The notes below the pieces were generated by a model. The model saw only the letters and a list, made by a program, of their open reading frames with translations. It searched no databases and was not told where the DNA came from. From the NCBI GenBank assembly GCA_020226215.1, contig CM035232.1:12622316-12686315 (forward strand): 64,000 bases of DNA, in the 5' to 3' direction. This DNA comes from Sindora glabra (lineage: Eukaryota; Streptophyta; Magnoliopsida; Fabales; Fabaceae). The translations under genes were made by a program, and so were the position numbers. Positions 37,118 through 50,683 of the stretch are shown here, piece after piece. Numbering within the stretch: position 1 is the stretch's first letter; each line of letters opens with the position of its first letter.

Positions 37118-39439
37118 AAATTATTTGAAAATAATAGCATCACAAGTTATCTTGTATCATCTCTACTATTAAGATACTATAACTATTTTGTGTAAATGAT
37201 AAGTGTGGTAATATTGATTGTTAGTTTTAATTGTCAATTTATGTAGTGCCTCTTCCTAAAGAGGCTATGAATGGTTGCCTAAATTTTTTAATAGAATTAA
37301 TCCTGATTTTCTCCTTTAGATAATATCAAACTTAATTACCTGAGCATAAAAAACTGGTGTGGTTAGTTAAATGTGCTATGTACAATATATGGTTAATTTG
37401 TATGCAACATTATATATCTATGTTAAGATACTTTCACGGATAAATTTCTAGCTTTTAAGGAGAAATGAAGTGACTCCTATAAAAGCATACTGGATTTGAT
37501 ACAATAAGTCATTGGTTCTATTATGACCAGGGGTAATTTTTCTTCAGTCTAACATTAATTGCCTAATAATGAGTGGTGGGTTAAATATAAGTTTTTGGTT
37601 TGTTTTGGAAAAAAATGAGAAATTATGTGTAGTTAGTTACAAGTGGAAGCTTACTAATTATTACTAATTGAATCTAATCAAAAGCTATGCTAAAATTTAA
37701 AAAAATGACATAATTTTAAGGATGCTTTACTTTCCTCAATCCAGAGTATTTCCACAATTGGCATTCATCATTCAACAATAGACCTAACCAAACCCATCCT
37801 TAATCATTATAAATAAGCTTGATCGGTTAAATTCAATTAAAAAACATAATTCAGTTGGTTTTTATTTATATTTTTTAGTAATCAGTTTATTTTAGTCAAA
37901 TGGAATTAGGTTGCTTAACCTCCTTTAACCAATGGATTTCCACCCCTAATTATGATTGGCTTGATGATATGCTTTTTGTAAGCAACTTGCGAAGGAAAAT
38001 AATTATTTTTCCAAGTAAGAAAATTGATTCCATCTTTAATTATCAATCTATCTCTTTTGATATATGTTCCTCAATCTTTTATGGCTAGTGTATAGCTTAG
38101 CAAGTATATTATTAATTTCATTGTATTACTTCATTAGTTATAAATTCTCTTGTTTTTGCTATGACTTACTCTTTATAATTAAGCATGATATTAAATGGTT
38201 AATATGTTTTGTTTTGTTGTCTTATATACTATGCAAATAATGATCATAAAAATAAAACATAATATGTTTCAAATGCAAGGAGTTTTTAAATCAAGGCTAT
38301 TATGTAGCCCTTCTTTCTAGACACCTTTGATTAGAGTAGTGCTTTGTTTTGGGCAAAGATATATCATAATGTTTTTTACATTGATTTTACTCGTTTGGTT
38401 ACAATAAACCAACAATTTATGTACTTGATGCAAGGACTACCCTTAAACATATATGATGGAAAAAGCTCCAATTTGGCATTCGAGTTATCATGAGGATACA
38501 TACATATATGTTAAATATATTTTTTGGATTTGTTGACACATTTCTTTTTTTTAAAAAAAGGATAAGTTCTAAATTATTACTCAGCATCTTTTGCTAATAA
38601 TATGTTTACTAGATTTGTTATTATGTTTCATGATTTTTCACATTATTTTCTATTATAAGTGGTGGCTTTTTATATTATAATGATGAGTGTAATATAATGA
38701 GTTTGATTTAAGGATAGTATGTTTTAAGATTACAAGTTCTAACTCTACAAGCTACAAACTTATAGTATATCAATTTGTAAAGCAGAGAAAGTAAAAATAT
38801 TATATAATTGCCTTTTCTATTTAAATCTTTGTTCTCTTATTATATGTATACACACTTCCGTGTGTTAAATCATAATGGTATGATGTTTTAATGTTAATTT
38901 TGGCAACATTTTTAGAGACATTTTAGTATGTGAACTAGGAGTTAGTATATTATTATAAGACAATGCTTCAATGTTTTGGATGTTTGGCCATTATTTTATA
39001 GATGGCATGCTTAAAGCTTACTAATAATCTTGTTGCAGTATAAATATATAAGAAATTAAGATTATAAATTTAAAACAATATACACATTATTTTTATGAGT
39101 CCAATTATAATTTTTTATTCTTTATATAATAAGTTTTTTTAAGTTTTGCCTTTCAATCTTAAAGAACATTTGCTAGCCTTGGTTGTGGCTAGATCAATTG
39201 ATAATCATCTTTTTAATTATAAATAGTAAATATTTTTTTATATAATCTTTCATACTGGTATGATAGCTTAACATGATAATTGGTCTAAATTTTTAAATAC
39301 AATAAGTGTTGTACCTCATATTCTTACCATCCCTTTGTTATACTCACCAAATAGAGTTTTAGATTAAATGGAATTTGAATATTTAATTGTTACATGTTCC
39401 TTTGTATTTTTATTATAAATATGTGTATATTATATTGTA
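37118..39439. other. AT-rich spacer, no gene seen
   Basis: I see no family match. A 62-codon ORF at 37900-38088 lacks any recognisable motif. The stretch is probably old transposon debris and low-complexity sequence. Confidence 0.45.
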
Positions 39440-41900
39440 TTTGTGTCCCTTTTATCCTTTGATATGAAATTTTGTTATGTTGTTAATAACAACATCTCTA
39501 TCTCTATTAAATATAATACAAACTTTCACATGGAGAAAAATTAGTCCCTTTTCTTCATTTTTCTCTTTTTCTTCTTAGTTCCATGTATTGGTTCATTAAT
39601 AATCACATCTCTACTAGTAATGATCTTATGATTCTCTGGATTGATTATTTTTTATCCTTCTATTAAATAATAACCACCAAAATTCTTGCTTACTTTAGTT
39701 GTCTAGCTCTTTCCTACTTTTTTCTAGAATATGCATACGACATAAAGAGCTAATTACTCTCCAGTGACTAAACATAGGCTTTTTACCTATTTACATTTTT
39801 TTCTAGAGTTTCATTAATTAACTTTTTAATTAGGCATCTATTTAAGATATACGTAGCATATGAAATAGATTCTCCCCAATAATTGATTAGCATGTTCTTT
39901 ATCTTCAACTTGCTTTTTACCATGTTTAGTATAGTTTTATTCCTTTTTTTTGCTAGCTATGTTAAGGTATGTATAAAGCTATAACTTCATGTATAATGCC
40001 TTCCTTATTATAAAATTCATTGAACTTGTTGGAATTATTTTCATCTCCACCATTAGTTTTGAACACCATAAAAGATCTTCCACTTCATTTTTCTACTAGA
40101 TGCTTGAACCTTTTAAATGTCTTAAAGGCTTTTGAGTAATGCTTGATCAAATAAACCTAGATCTTTCAATTAAAGTCATCAACAAATGTAATGATATAGT
40201 TATTTCCACTAATGGATGAGACACTCATTAGCCCACATATATCAAAATAAACTAGTTCAAGAGGTTTTTTTATTTTATCTAAAGTTTGCTTTTAGAATGA
40301 TCCTTTGTTCTATTTTTCAACCATGCATCCTTTGCAAAATCGATCACGTTGATCAATTTTAAGCAAACTAAACCATTTTTATCCTATTCATCTAGTTTAA
40401 GCTTTTAAAATTCAAATAACCAAACCTGATATGCTAGATCCAGGCTTGATCCTTTATAATAGTACTCAAGCATTAATAAACGCCATATTGAATCTCAATC
40501 TTAAAGGTTTTATTTTTGGATAAAGGAGCCTTTAAGATATTTCTAATTTTTTAATCAGCGACTATTAATTTTCTTTGCTTCATATGCATATTGTAACCTT
40601 TTTCAAGCATTTGTCCTAAACTCAAAAGACAATTATTCATGATTAGTACATATGACACCTTTGAAATAAATGCATGATTATTATTTTTCTATTTAATCAA
40701 GATACTACCTTTTTTTTCAGCTGGAACAATGTTATTATTATTAAATTTAACCCTTGATCTTTTACATTTGTGTAATTCAATGAACAATTCCTTTTTACCT
40801 GTCATATGGTTAAAATAGTCAGAATATAAAAACCAAGAATTAGACTTAAACTTGTTAAGGATTAAAGTTACCATTAGCAACATATGATTACCACACTATT
40901 TTTATTCTCTCAAATAAATCCACTTGTTTCTTTATCCTCAATGATTATCTTCTTGGATCTACACTCATCAATAAAATGGTTATATTTGGCACTTATAACA
41001 TTTGATATGAAACTTGTTAAATCTTAATGCTCTGCCATTTTCTCTACCTTTAATCTTTTGCTAAGGCTTATGCATATTTGATCCTTTATGAATTATTTTT
41101 TCTCTTTCACCCTCATGGTTATCTTGCTTATTAAAGCTTCTTCCACTATAATTGCCTTTACTTCTTGCTCTTTCATGTCTCTCAAGGATTTCTTCCCCCT
41201 TTTTGAACCTTTAAACTTTCTTTCTTATTTATTTTTAACATAATTTTGAAATGCCCACTCCATTAATTTTTTAGAATTCTTCTTGTCGATCTTCTACTTA
41301 TGAACTTCTAGAGAACTTTGCAAACCATCCCCTATCATGTCAGCTAGATCCTTCCACTCCTCAATTGCTACAATAGTTGTTAAATTTCTAAGAATTTTCT
41401 CCATAATGGCAAGATTTTTAATGTTATCTCTACTAATTTTCATCCATTTTGTCAAAACTAGAACTTTTATAAAATAATTGTTAATGCTTTCTTGGTTGTT
41501 CATATGTAAAAGTTTGAATTGTTTTTTCTATGTTTAAAGCCATACTTCTTAATCTTGTCAACACCTTTTTAGTATTTTTCTAAGATTTCTTGCATGATCT
41601 TAGAGGTTTTAACACTAATGATCTTTTCAAAATTCATGTTATCCATACTTTGATGAATGAAGTAAATAGCTTTACAATCTTTCTTCTTGCTCTAAAAATA
41701 GGCCATCTTTTCAATTTCAAAAGCCTATTCACTAATTTTTTCAAATTCATCAGTAACAATATTCAAAACTTCTTGATAACTAAGAAGAATCTTCATTTGA
41801 ATACTTTATTTATCAAAGTTCTTGCCATCTAGATAGGGAAAGAAGTATAAAAAGACCTACTCAAATTTGTCGCAATTAAACTATACTCTTGATACCAACA
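39440..41900 (-). mobile_element. Ty1/Copia remnant, minus strand
   Basis: Read on the minus strand from right to left: a primer-site-like TGGTATCAAGAG (plus 41886-41897), a gag fragment with a VAIEEWKDL motif at 41294-41503, a protease-region piece with a YFNHMTGKKELFIEL-like motif at 40689-40883, then broken GAG-pre-integrase and integrase segments (about 40560-39470). The protease DSG is lost and stops are frequent. No second LTR is seen on the left, so it is truncated. Confidence 0.7.
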
Positions 41901-42940
41901 TGTTGGAAATGGAGAATACCAAATATAAATAATAAAGATTAAAAAAGAATATAAAGATAAATAAATTGCAACTTGATTCTTATTAAATCTTTAAATACTT
42001 GGCTATACAATGGTTTTCATGTTGATCATACATTTTGCACTTTCTCTAATTACATGCTTATCCCTTTAGAGTGATCTTGCAACATTGCACACACTTCTAA
42101 ATAATCTATTCTTTGAGTTCATCCCTTAACTATACTGATCTTTTAATATTAAAGGATTACCTTTTTATAATGCTGACTAACTAACTAACCACTTAGTTAA
42201 GAATATTTCTCTTTTTGTTTTGGATTATTATTTTTACACTAAATGATATACCTTATTTTAAAAGAGGGGGATAAGAGATAAGAAAAAACTTAATATGAAG
42301 AAAAATTTTATTATGTTTTTAGAGTGAAATACTTTACCTTATTACAAAAGAAAGAAAGAGCAGAGTGAAACTCACACCTCTCTTTCTCTCTTTATCTAAA
42401 ATGAAGCATATGAGCATAATAGAATTGTTCTTATGAATCACATTTACAAGAAATCCATCAATATTTTTATATTTATATTTTTTATTTAGGGCTAGAGATT
42501 CCATTTCATATTAAAACTTCTTTAACATCATTTTCATTCTTATTTTGTCTCCCTACTTTAGGATTGGATCTTTCTTTTTTTTAGTTATTTTTAAATAAAT
42601 AAAAATATAATTTTTACTTAAAGTTTCATTTTTTTATTGAGACATATAATTTACAAAAAATTGTATTCATCTCTTTTTGAAATTCACTCAATATATATAT
42701 TTTTTTAAAAATGTACCTAAATCTGTTTCCTATGATAGCCTATTTTGATTCTACCATTTTTCTAATATCCTTAAATTAGTTATTTTATTTTTAAGCTTCA
42801 AATTGTAGACTCTTTCACAATTGCATCTCTTTGTTTAATATAATATTTTTTTACTACATTTTGTTTTACAATATCTCTATTCTGTTCATGTTTTGTTACA
42901 TGTCCAGTTGTTTATCATACCCATTGCCCATATTACTAGG
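41901..42940. other. LTR start of the Copia remnant, then AT-rich spacer
   Basis: From 41901 TGTTGGAAATGG begins the LTR adjoining the primer site; where it ends on the right (perhaps before 42250) is unclear. Beyond that is AT-rich sequence with no gene. Confidence 0.4.
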
Positions 42941-42944
42941 GCAT

Positions 42945-45900
42945 GTCATCATGCACGAGAGTTTCTATCTTCTTTTTAGTGCATATCTCTACTCTTATAC
43001 TAGACTAATTAAATCATCCCAAATCAATTTTGTAAGCCTATTCTTACTTTTAAGGAAAATATTATTTTTATATTACTTTAACTAATCACAGTTAAAAATT
43101 TTTATGTTTTGTAATACTTTAGATAAGTCACATATTTCAAGAAACTAGTTTTAACATTTTCTTCATTTTTTTACAATTCACAAGGCACCATTTTACTATT
43201 TTCATTATATAAACTTTTTTTCATCTCCTTATTCACTAAATTTATCTTTTTTCTTTTTTATAAAACCTATTTCATTTTATCATTATTTTTTTCCATTTAT
43301 TGAGCAGTGTATACCCATATAGTATTTAATAAAGGAAAATACTACCTATCCTAAAAAATAAGGACGAGTTGAATTGGTCCTAAAATTAGCAAAACCACCT
43401 GTATACAATCCATTTAACAGTGAACGATCCATTTGATTTAAATCTATTAGTTGATGTTTGTTCTAAACATTCTTTTAGTGCAATTCATTAGGTGATATGG
43501 CATTACTCTTTAACAGAAAAGTAATGTTATTCTCCCTCCTTTAAATTTATTACATGCTTATTTTCTCTTTATAAAATTCATATATTTATTAGAGAAATAT
43601 ATATACTATCATATAAAAAAGAAAGTATCAAACATCTTTTCCAAAAAAAATGCTTTTACTGATATTTATTTTCAAAGCAATCAAATTACTGCACACTCAA
43701 AAGTATTTTACATAATTATATAATTTCAATTATTCCAGAAAAAATAACAATTTCATTCATAGGAAAACATGCCCTGAACATTTACGGTAATGTTTTTGTT
43801 TGAAAGCAAATTACTAAAAGTAAAACAATTTAAAATAGCATAATTTGGCAAAAGTATTCTATTAAAAAGAGATATTGGTCATTTTAATAATAATTGACTA
43901 GCTTCCATTGACTGGTGGCCTCCATTAATAATTGCTTGACTCTTGCAAAAAAAAATTTCACATTAGTACTAAAAATATTATTAAGCTTTTAAGTAGTAAA
44001 AAAATATTATAAATAATTAAAAGATTTAATACAATAAATATAATACCCAAGATAATATTTGTTCACTATCAACACCTTGAAATAATGATAAATAAATAGA
44101 ACTCGAGCCATTAAATTGAGGCATGTAAGAATTGTTTGGAAAACCTTACACATAAATTTGATGTTACTAAATGGATCTTATATGCTATAAAAAATAATGA
44201 ATTATATCTTACTTAATAAATAGTCGGATAACTAGATGGCATTGGATAGTTGAAAAATAGTAAAGGAAGCATTAGTTGGAATGAGGGTAACATTAGTGTG
44301 ACGTCTTCGACTTCACCACGTCTATTAGTCTAATTTATCTTCTTTTTAACTCCTACAATTCAAATATTAAATAAATACAAAAGAAATATATAATATAATT
44401 AAGCCAAAAAATTATTAAACTCACTTGCTTGGTAGTTTTGTTTTTCTTTTTGATAACTTTCTATTTCTTTTCTTAAAGTGTCCCTTTAATCTTGAATTGA
44501 AGATAACCTTTAGTCTTGCTACAAAAGGATATAAGATAGGAATTTCATTTTCTTTACACATCTTTTCATTAGTTATTTCTTTTGTAATAGGAATGCCATC
44601 CAAATGTGAGGAACTCATGATATTTTTAAGTACCTCATGGATATCATTGAAAATTTTCCATAATAGTTTTCTTACTTTTTCCTTTCCTTGACTCATGTAT
44701 ACAAGATTATCAGCATATCTCGTAACCTTATTGTGCAATACAATCTTTGCTTCATTCTCATCATTAACTAGCATAATGCATTTATCATAATTGTAAACCC
44801 TTTTCCTTGCTTCTATAGTCCATCTCTTTAAAATATACTGGTGTGCAATTGTAGATACATTTTTTTATTTTAAAACTCCAAATACATGGTAGCAAAGTAT
44901 GCTTAATATAATAAATTTTTTACATTTACATGTTACTTCCATCCTTGATTTGTCAAGATAGACAACATGCATATTTGCCTCCTTTCCTTACATTTTATAC
45001 TTAAATCTATATAATCAATTAGCTACTCTAATCTCATTAATATCACAAGCATTGGTCCCATCAAGATATTCTTTCTCAACATATTTGTATAATTTATGAG
45101 TATATATATTTGTTGCATGTTTCAAAGTATTACAATGCATATTAGCACGAAAAGGCTTACTTTCATGACATTGAAAATCTCCTTTTGCTTCATTTTTATA
45201 CCATTTCTTAACTAACTTTTCAAAACTAACAACAAAGCTTGTTAAAGAAATGGGTTTGTTGGCTATTCCATTCAACAAAATGTTTATGCTCTCACTTCTT
45301 TCAGAAGCTTTTATTCCACCTTCAAAAGTATCTTTATTAAGAGCCATGCACCATTTTTCTCTAATCTTATATAAGCTATTAAGCCACTTATGATTTGCAA
45401 GATTATATGTCAATATCATTCTTTCCGATGTTTCTTCAAACTCCTTTTCAAATTCACACCTTTTCATTCATTTATCAAATAAATTATGAAAGCCTTGATC
45501 ATTATTCAAGGTACCCAAATATGAAGGTGCATTTTTAGAAATATCTCAAATATATAAACGATGAGATGTGTTAGGAAATACCTTTGCAATTGCATTTGCC
45601 ATAGCTTAGTCTTGATTTGTGACAATTATTTTTTATGGTTGGTTACCTATTGATTGCAAAAAAGTACTAAAAAGCCATTTAAAGGATGAAGTTATCTCAT
45701 TTAACAAAAATGCGCATCCAAATATAATATTTTGCTAATAGTGGTTTGCCCCCACAAAAGTTGCACGTACCAAATTATATTTATTTGTATAATATGTAAT
45801 GTTAAAAACTACCATATCCCTAAAATAATTATAATCTATCTGGGATCTACCATTTCTTTAAAAAAATTTGTTATTCGTCCCTCTTGATCAACTTAGACAT

Positions 45901-47310
45901 CCCAATAAAATATTCCTCCTTCATCATTAGTTTTAGGTTTGAAGTAATTCACCAAGTTTTGGGATGAGAGTTCCAGCCTCGATTAATAATATATTTTAAG
46001 CATTAATATAATTATAACAATCCTTTTTAAAACATCCCAAATTTTCAACTCCTCCACCTTCTTCAATCATATATGAGTATACATCAATTGTTCTAATATA
46101 TGCATTCACCATTAGATATAAAGTTCTGCCTTTTTCACTTGAAACCTTCCTTGCATATTTTAGTAAATGTATTTCTTCATATGATGTAAATTCATGGTTA
46201 TATTCTTCTATAAATTGACTTCATATCCATATTCCTTCTTGGTTAATCGTAAAACTTACCATAACTTGACATCCAATTCTAATATTGCATTTTTGATAAG
46301 TTTTATTATTTAACAACTAATTTTTATCAATAGATGATTTGTTATTATTAAATCCTACCTTAAAGCAACGAAAATCTCTCCTTCTAAGTCTTTAAGGATT
46401 TCCTATAAAGTACTTTTTATCTTTTTTAACACTAAAACTTAAAGTATGAGCATAATTTGATACAAGTCAAAAGCTTCACCTTCATTATGTACAAATTTTC
46501 CCACAAATAATTTATTGTGAACTTCACATTGGATAAAATTTGACACATTTAACCCATTATCATTTCTTTCTAAAACCCTTCCTAGTTTCCTCATGAATTA
46601 ATTCATTTTCAATTTGATAAACTCCATACCCTAAACTCCCACATTCATTTTTCCATTGTTCTAATATCACTACAATGACACAAAGAGTAAAAATATTACA
46701 AGCTAAAATAAAAAAAAGCCTAACATGATAATGAAAAATTATTCTAATAAATATATAGATAATTGAACTACCAAATAAAATAATTATACCATCTTCTTTA
46801 AAACTTATATGATGACATATAAAAATTTCCAATACCTTTATAATGTAATAAATAATATATAACTATTAAAAAGTAGAAAAATAAATATTACCTATATTAT
46901 CATGTGAAAGACAAAAGAGTGGGACCATCAATGTTGTTATCTTCGTTACAAAAAAAAATTGCACTATATTGCAAATGAAGAGAAAAACAAAGCAAAAATT
47001 TTAGCAAAAAGAAGATAAAAGGGCAATTGGTAAATAGAAAGAATGAAATGGCGTGTAGGGAAAGCAAAAGAAAAAGTTAAAAAAGGTAAAACATTGAAAG
47101 ATGAAAGGGGAATTCCAAGGTGCTCTGGGGGGTTTGAAATCCAGGGTGACGTGACAAAATTCAAGACATTGGATGAGATTACAAAGTATAAAGTAAAACG
47201 ATAGCCAGCAAAACTTACTTGACTTAATTTAATTAATTTGGTATAAAAGCAAATATATGCACTAGGAAGAAGATAAAAACTCTTCGCTATGCATTCCATT
47301 ATTAGCAAAA
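42945..47310 (-). mobile_element. Mutator-like element (FAR1-type MULE)
   Basis: Long degenerate terminal inverted repeats bound the segment: about 42950-43150 (GTTTCTATCTTC, TAGTGCATAT, CTAATTAAATC) matches the reverse complement of about 47140-47305 (GTTTTTATCTTC, TAGTGCATAT, TTAATTAAAT). Between them on the minus strand lies a decayed FAR1-type transposase. Outer ends and the expected 8-10-bp target duplication were not pinned down. Confidence 0.65.
44421..46600 (-). pseudogene. Decayed FAR1/FHY3-type MULE transposase
   Basis: Minus-strand fragments in family order. A FAR1-like DNA-binding region at about 46520-46160 (INQEGIW, EYNHEF). A MULE transposase core at about 45890-45500 (VGANHYQQNIIFGCAFLLNE, then VTNQD-AMANAI and FPNTSHR). 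A 150-codon frame at 45015-45467 has WLNSLYKIREKWC, SERSES and later a Cys/His-containing region. A 117-codon C-terminal piece lies at 44421-44774. Stops and frame changes separate the pieces. Lying inside terminal inverted repeats, it is more likely the element's transposase than a host FRS gene. Confidence 0.75.
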
Positions 47311-48376
47311 TATGAATACCATCAACTTTCTTAAGAAATTGAAATGATTAGTTTGTTACATTGAATACTTAATACCTCACATCAAATTTTATATCTTTTT
47401 AAAAAAATTTTAATTTAATAAGTTATAATTTATCAATAAAATTAATTTATGCGTATATTGAATTTTATTTAATGTATAATGAAATTGGCCAATTGGACAT
47501 GTGAATTTATGGGAAGAATATACACAAAATTTTATATAAAATAATAATTTTTTTAAAAAAGTTCTTTTAAAAAAACTATATAAAAATTAAGGAAGTTCAA
47601 TTTCTTTCGGCACATTGTTTGCCTATTTTTTGGGGTAAATCATATTGCCCTTGGAATTTATTTTAATTATATTGGATATTTTATTTTTTAAAATTATATA
47701 TATTCATATTTGATGTACTTTCATTATTATAAAAATGTAATAATGTTAAAATTTTAAATTCTAATATTTTTTAATGTTATCTCTTGTGATTAAAATATTA
47801 TTTTTCTATATCTTTATTTTCATGTACAAATATATTCTTTCTTTAAAAAATAAAAAATATTCAATTTTTTTACAACTATATTGTAATATTTGTACAAAAA
47901 ATATAAAAAAATAATCCTCTAATGATAGATAACATTAGAGAGAAATTATAATTAAAAAATAAATGTCATTTTTTATAACAGTAAAAAACACTCTAAAAAA
48001 TGAGAAAATATATAATGTTTTAAAAAATGTTAAATATAATTAAATCAAATTTTTTAAAAAATATTTTTTTGCATTTTTCTGATTTTCATCCTTTTTCGTA
48101 TTGCTCACTTGAAATTTCCGTCTTATTAGCTCATGTTTTGATGGCAAATGTTTATTATGCCTAGTGAGATGTGTATAACTTAATAATAACGTTTTGCAGC
48201 CTAAAAATGTTAGAAAATTTTCTTATAATTGGAGAGGCTAAATTAATTGATACACATATAATACAATACATTTATCGTGATTTAAACGAAGAATTTTATA
48301 AAAGCACTTGATAATTTCTCAAGAAAATATCTTTGTTAAAAAATTCACTCTATCATTTCATTTTAACTTATAATAA
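47311..48376. other. AT-rich spacer, second copy
   Basis: No gene. 47710-48240 aligns with 13086-13620 of the first unit. Confidence 0.6.
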
Positions 48377-48713
48377 CTTGTTTTATGGAAAACGAAATCA
48401 TTTGTCCACAATTGCGAATTAGAAAACGTGTAACCACTATTGATGAGGCCTCTTCACGTTCCACTGATCTCTCTTACATGGGATCCTTTCTTCCCTCCCT
48501 GCTGATGTGATTTACTGAATGTCCCTTCTCTGCGTCCGCCCAGAGGAAATCAACGTGACCCCACTTCCTCGGTTTTTCTTTCCCCATTGACAGCAGCGAG
48601 CGATTGCTCCGGCTGCATTGTGTTTGACTTCTTCCTCCATAGCCTACTGCGAAGTCAGTGCGTCGTTTGGTCTTCCTCTTGAATCCTACCTTCACAGTCT
48701 GCTTAGCTCGACA
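48377..48713 (+). promoter_or_regulatory. 5' flank / leader of PHD-2
   Basis: Conserved with 15261-15650 up to the ATG and less AT-rich than the spacer. Likely promoter and 5' UTR. The 99-codon minus-strand ORF here (48474-48773) is a shadow. Confidence 0.5.
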
Positions 48714-50638
48714 ATGCAGCCAGCAGTTGACACCGACAAAGTAATGCACTCCATTAATCCCTAAATATATCATTTCCAGCTTAGTCTGGTGAGAGATTGA
48801 GTGTTTTCATGGTTAAATTGTTAGTTTTGTTTTGAAATGTGTATTTTTTTTTTTGGTAACATTTGTCTTGAAATTTGAAAATAAATATTTTAACCAGTAA
48901 ACCACCAAACTCTTTAGAGATTGAGCCTTCCTGTGCAATTACCCTTTTCTTCGTCTTCTATTGTCGGAGTCGCTCACTTGTTTTATGTATTTATTGTTTC
49001 TATGGTCATGTGCGCTCCAATATAAATTATTTTTTGGACTCAAAGGAATAAGCATTACTTGGCATTAGGGCATCCGTTGTTGCACGTTAGCTTACAAAGC
49101 AAATCAGCACATGGAAGTCCTTCTTTTCCCTGTTTACTACGTTTATTTATTTGGTGGGGGGGGGGGGTTTCTGCTGCATTTGCCGGCTTTGTTAAGTAAA
49201 CGTACTTGGCTTGAGAAAGTTTCAATTTTTATCTTCATGGTGATTTGAATTAGTCGGAAAATGCGTTTTTCAGGATTAGTTATTGCTGAAAATTGTGTGT
49301 TTATGGGCAGAGTTTTTCTAGTTCACAAGTTTTTGTCAGAGAAATATGTTTTGTTAAGACAGTTTCTAGTTTCCAGAAAAGACAGAAAGAGAAACAAATA
49401 ATAGAGCCTCGAAAAAGTCAAATACTTTAATATCCCATGCCGTAGTCCTCCTTTTAGACCCGCATATTATTTGTTGGAGCTTTGGATGTGTGGAGGAGTA
49501 AGGCTACAGTATTGCAGTGCATTAGTATTAGATCTGGTGATGGCCTAAACCTCTTATACCATGGATGAGGCATGCATGCGTGGTTGGAGAAACTTACTGA
49601 TCTCCCAGAATTCATAAAAAAGCAGTCCAGCAAAGTTGGACTTGGACATATGTATTAATTCTCTTGTAGAAGAAATTAAGATTGAGATGAATCACTACGT
49701 TGAGGAGTGTTCCTCTTCAAATTAGTAAAGAATTTCCTCAATTTCCATACATACACCCACACATAGAAAGAGACACATATATTGTCATGATTAATGATGA
49801 TGTTACCGTAAAGATTTTCTGTATCTTCTTGCAGGAACATCCTTAGCATGACCACATAGATCAATTTTCCTTCGTGTTTGTTTAACTCATAACAAGAATG
49901 TGTTGTTTATGACTATGTTTTCCTTTCCGTTTTACTCTCATAATGGCTTTTTATTTCAAATTACGTTTAGGTTTGATCATGCAGTGGTGGTTTTCTTTTC
50001 TTCTATTCATTTGTCTTTATTTGACTTGGGATATGTAATAACTCATTTACTCCTAGCATTATGACAGTCATGTTGTATGCTTCAGGTTGGGTATTGCTAA
50101 AGGATATTTGTCAATTGGATCTTTACCCTCTTAACCAAAGACATAAGATGAAAAGAAGACACATTGCTAATAAATGTTGACCTTGCTGATTGTGTGTGAC
50201 TGCAGGTTGAACCCTGCGATATATGTGGTGATGTTGGTTATCCTGAAGTAATTGCTACTTGCTCAAAATGCAACATAACTCGTGAACATGCGTAATGATC
50301 TCCCAACATTTTCTTTTTTTACCCCTTTTTTTCCTTTTTTCTTTCCCCTCTCCCTCTGATTCTCTGCTTATTGATTTCGCAATTCCTTTTTCAGTTTATA
50401 CTTAAATGCACACCTTGTAAATATAACATTAATGGATAGTAATGTTTCTTATCTTGAGTTTGGTCAGCATTTCTTAAATAAGCAAAACCAAACTCAGCTG
50501 CTGAAACCAGAGGGAAAGTACCAGATGTATTCCCATATGCTGGGAACCTTAGGAAACTAAATTGAGGCAATCTTTCCCCATTTTATGTGTTCTAACACTT
50601 TTGATGTTTGACTTGAATGGCTAGATCCGTACCTAGGA

Positions 50639-50683
<45 letters not shown>

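Noticed and set aside
44421..45467. A functional host FAR1-RELATED SEQUENCE gene
   Set aside because: Stops and frame changes split it and it sits within terminal inverted repeats.
46964..47308. 114-codon minus-strand ORF sharing peptide similarity with the 42831-43085 ORF
   Set aside because: The similarity is due to the two terminal inverted repeats of the Mutator-like element, not to related proteins.
48474..48773. 99-codon minus-strand ORF at the PHD-2 start
   Set aside because: Overlaps leader and exon 1 of PHD-2, no family motif; the PHD-1 equivalent is not open over the same length.
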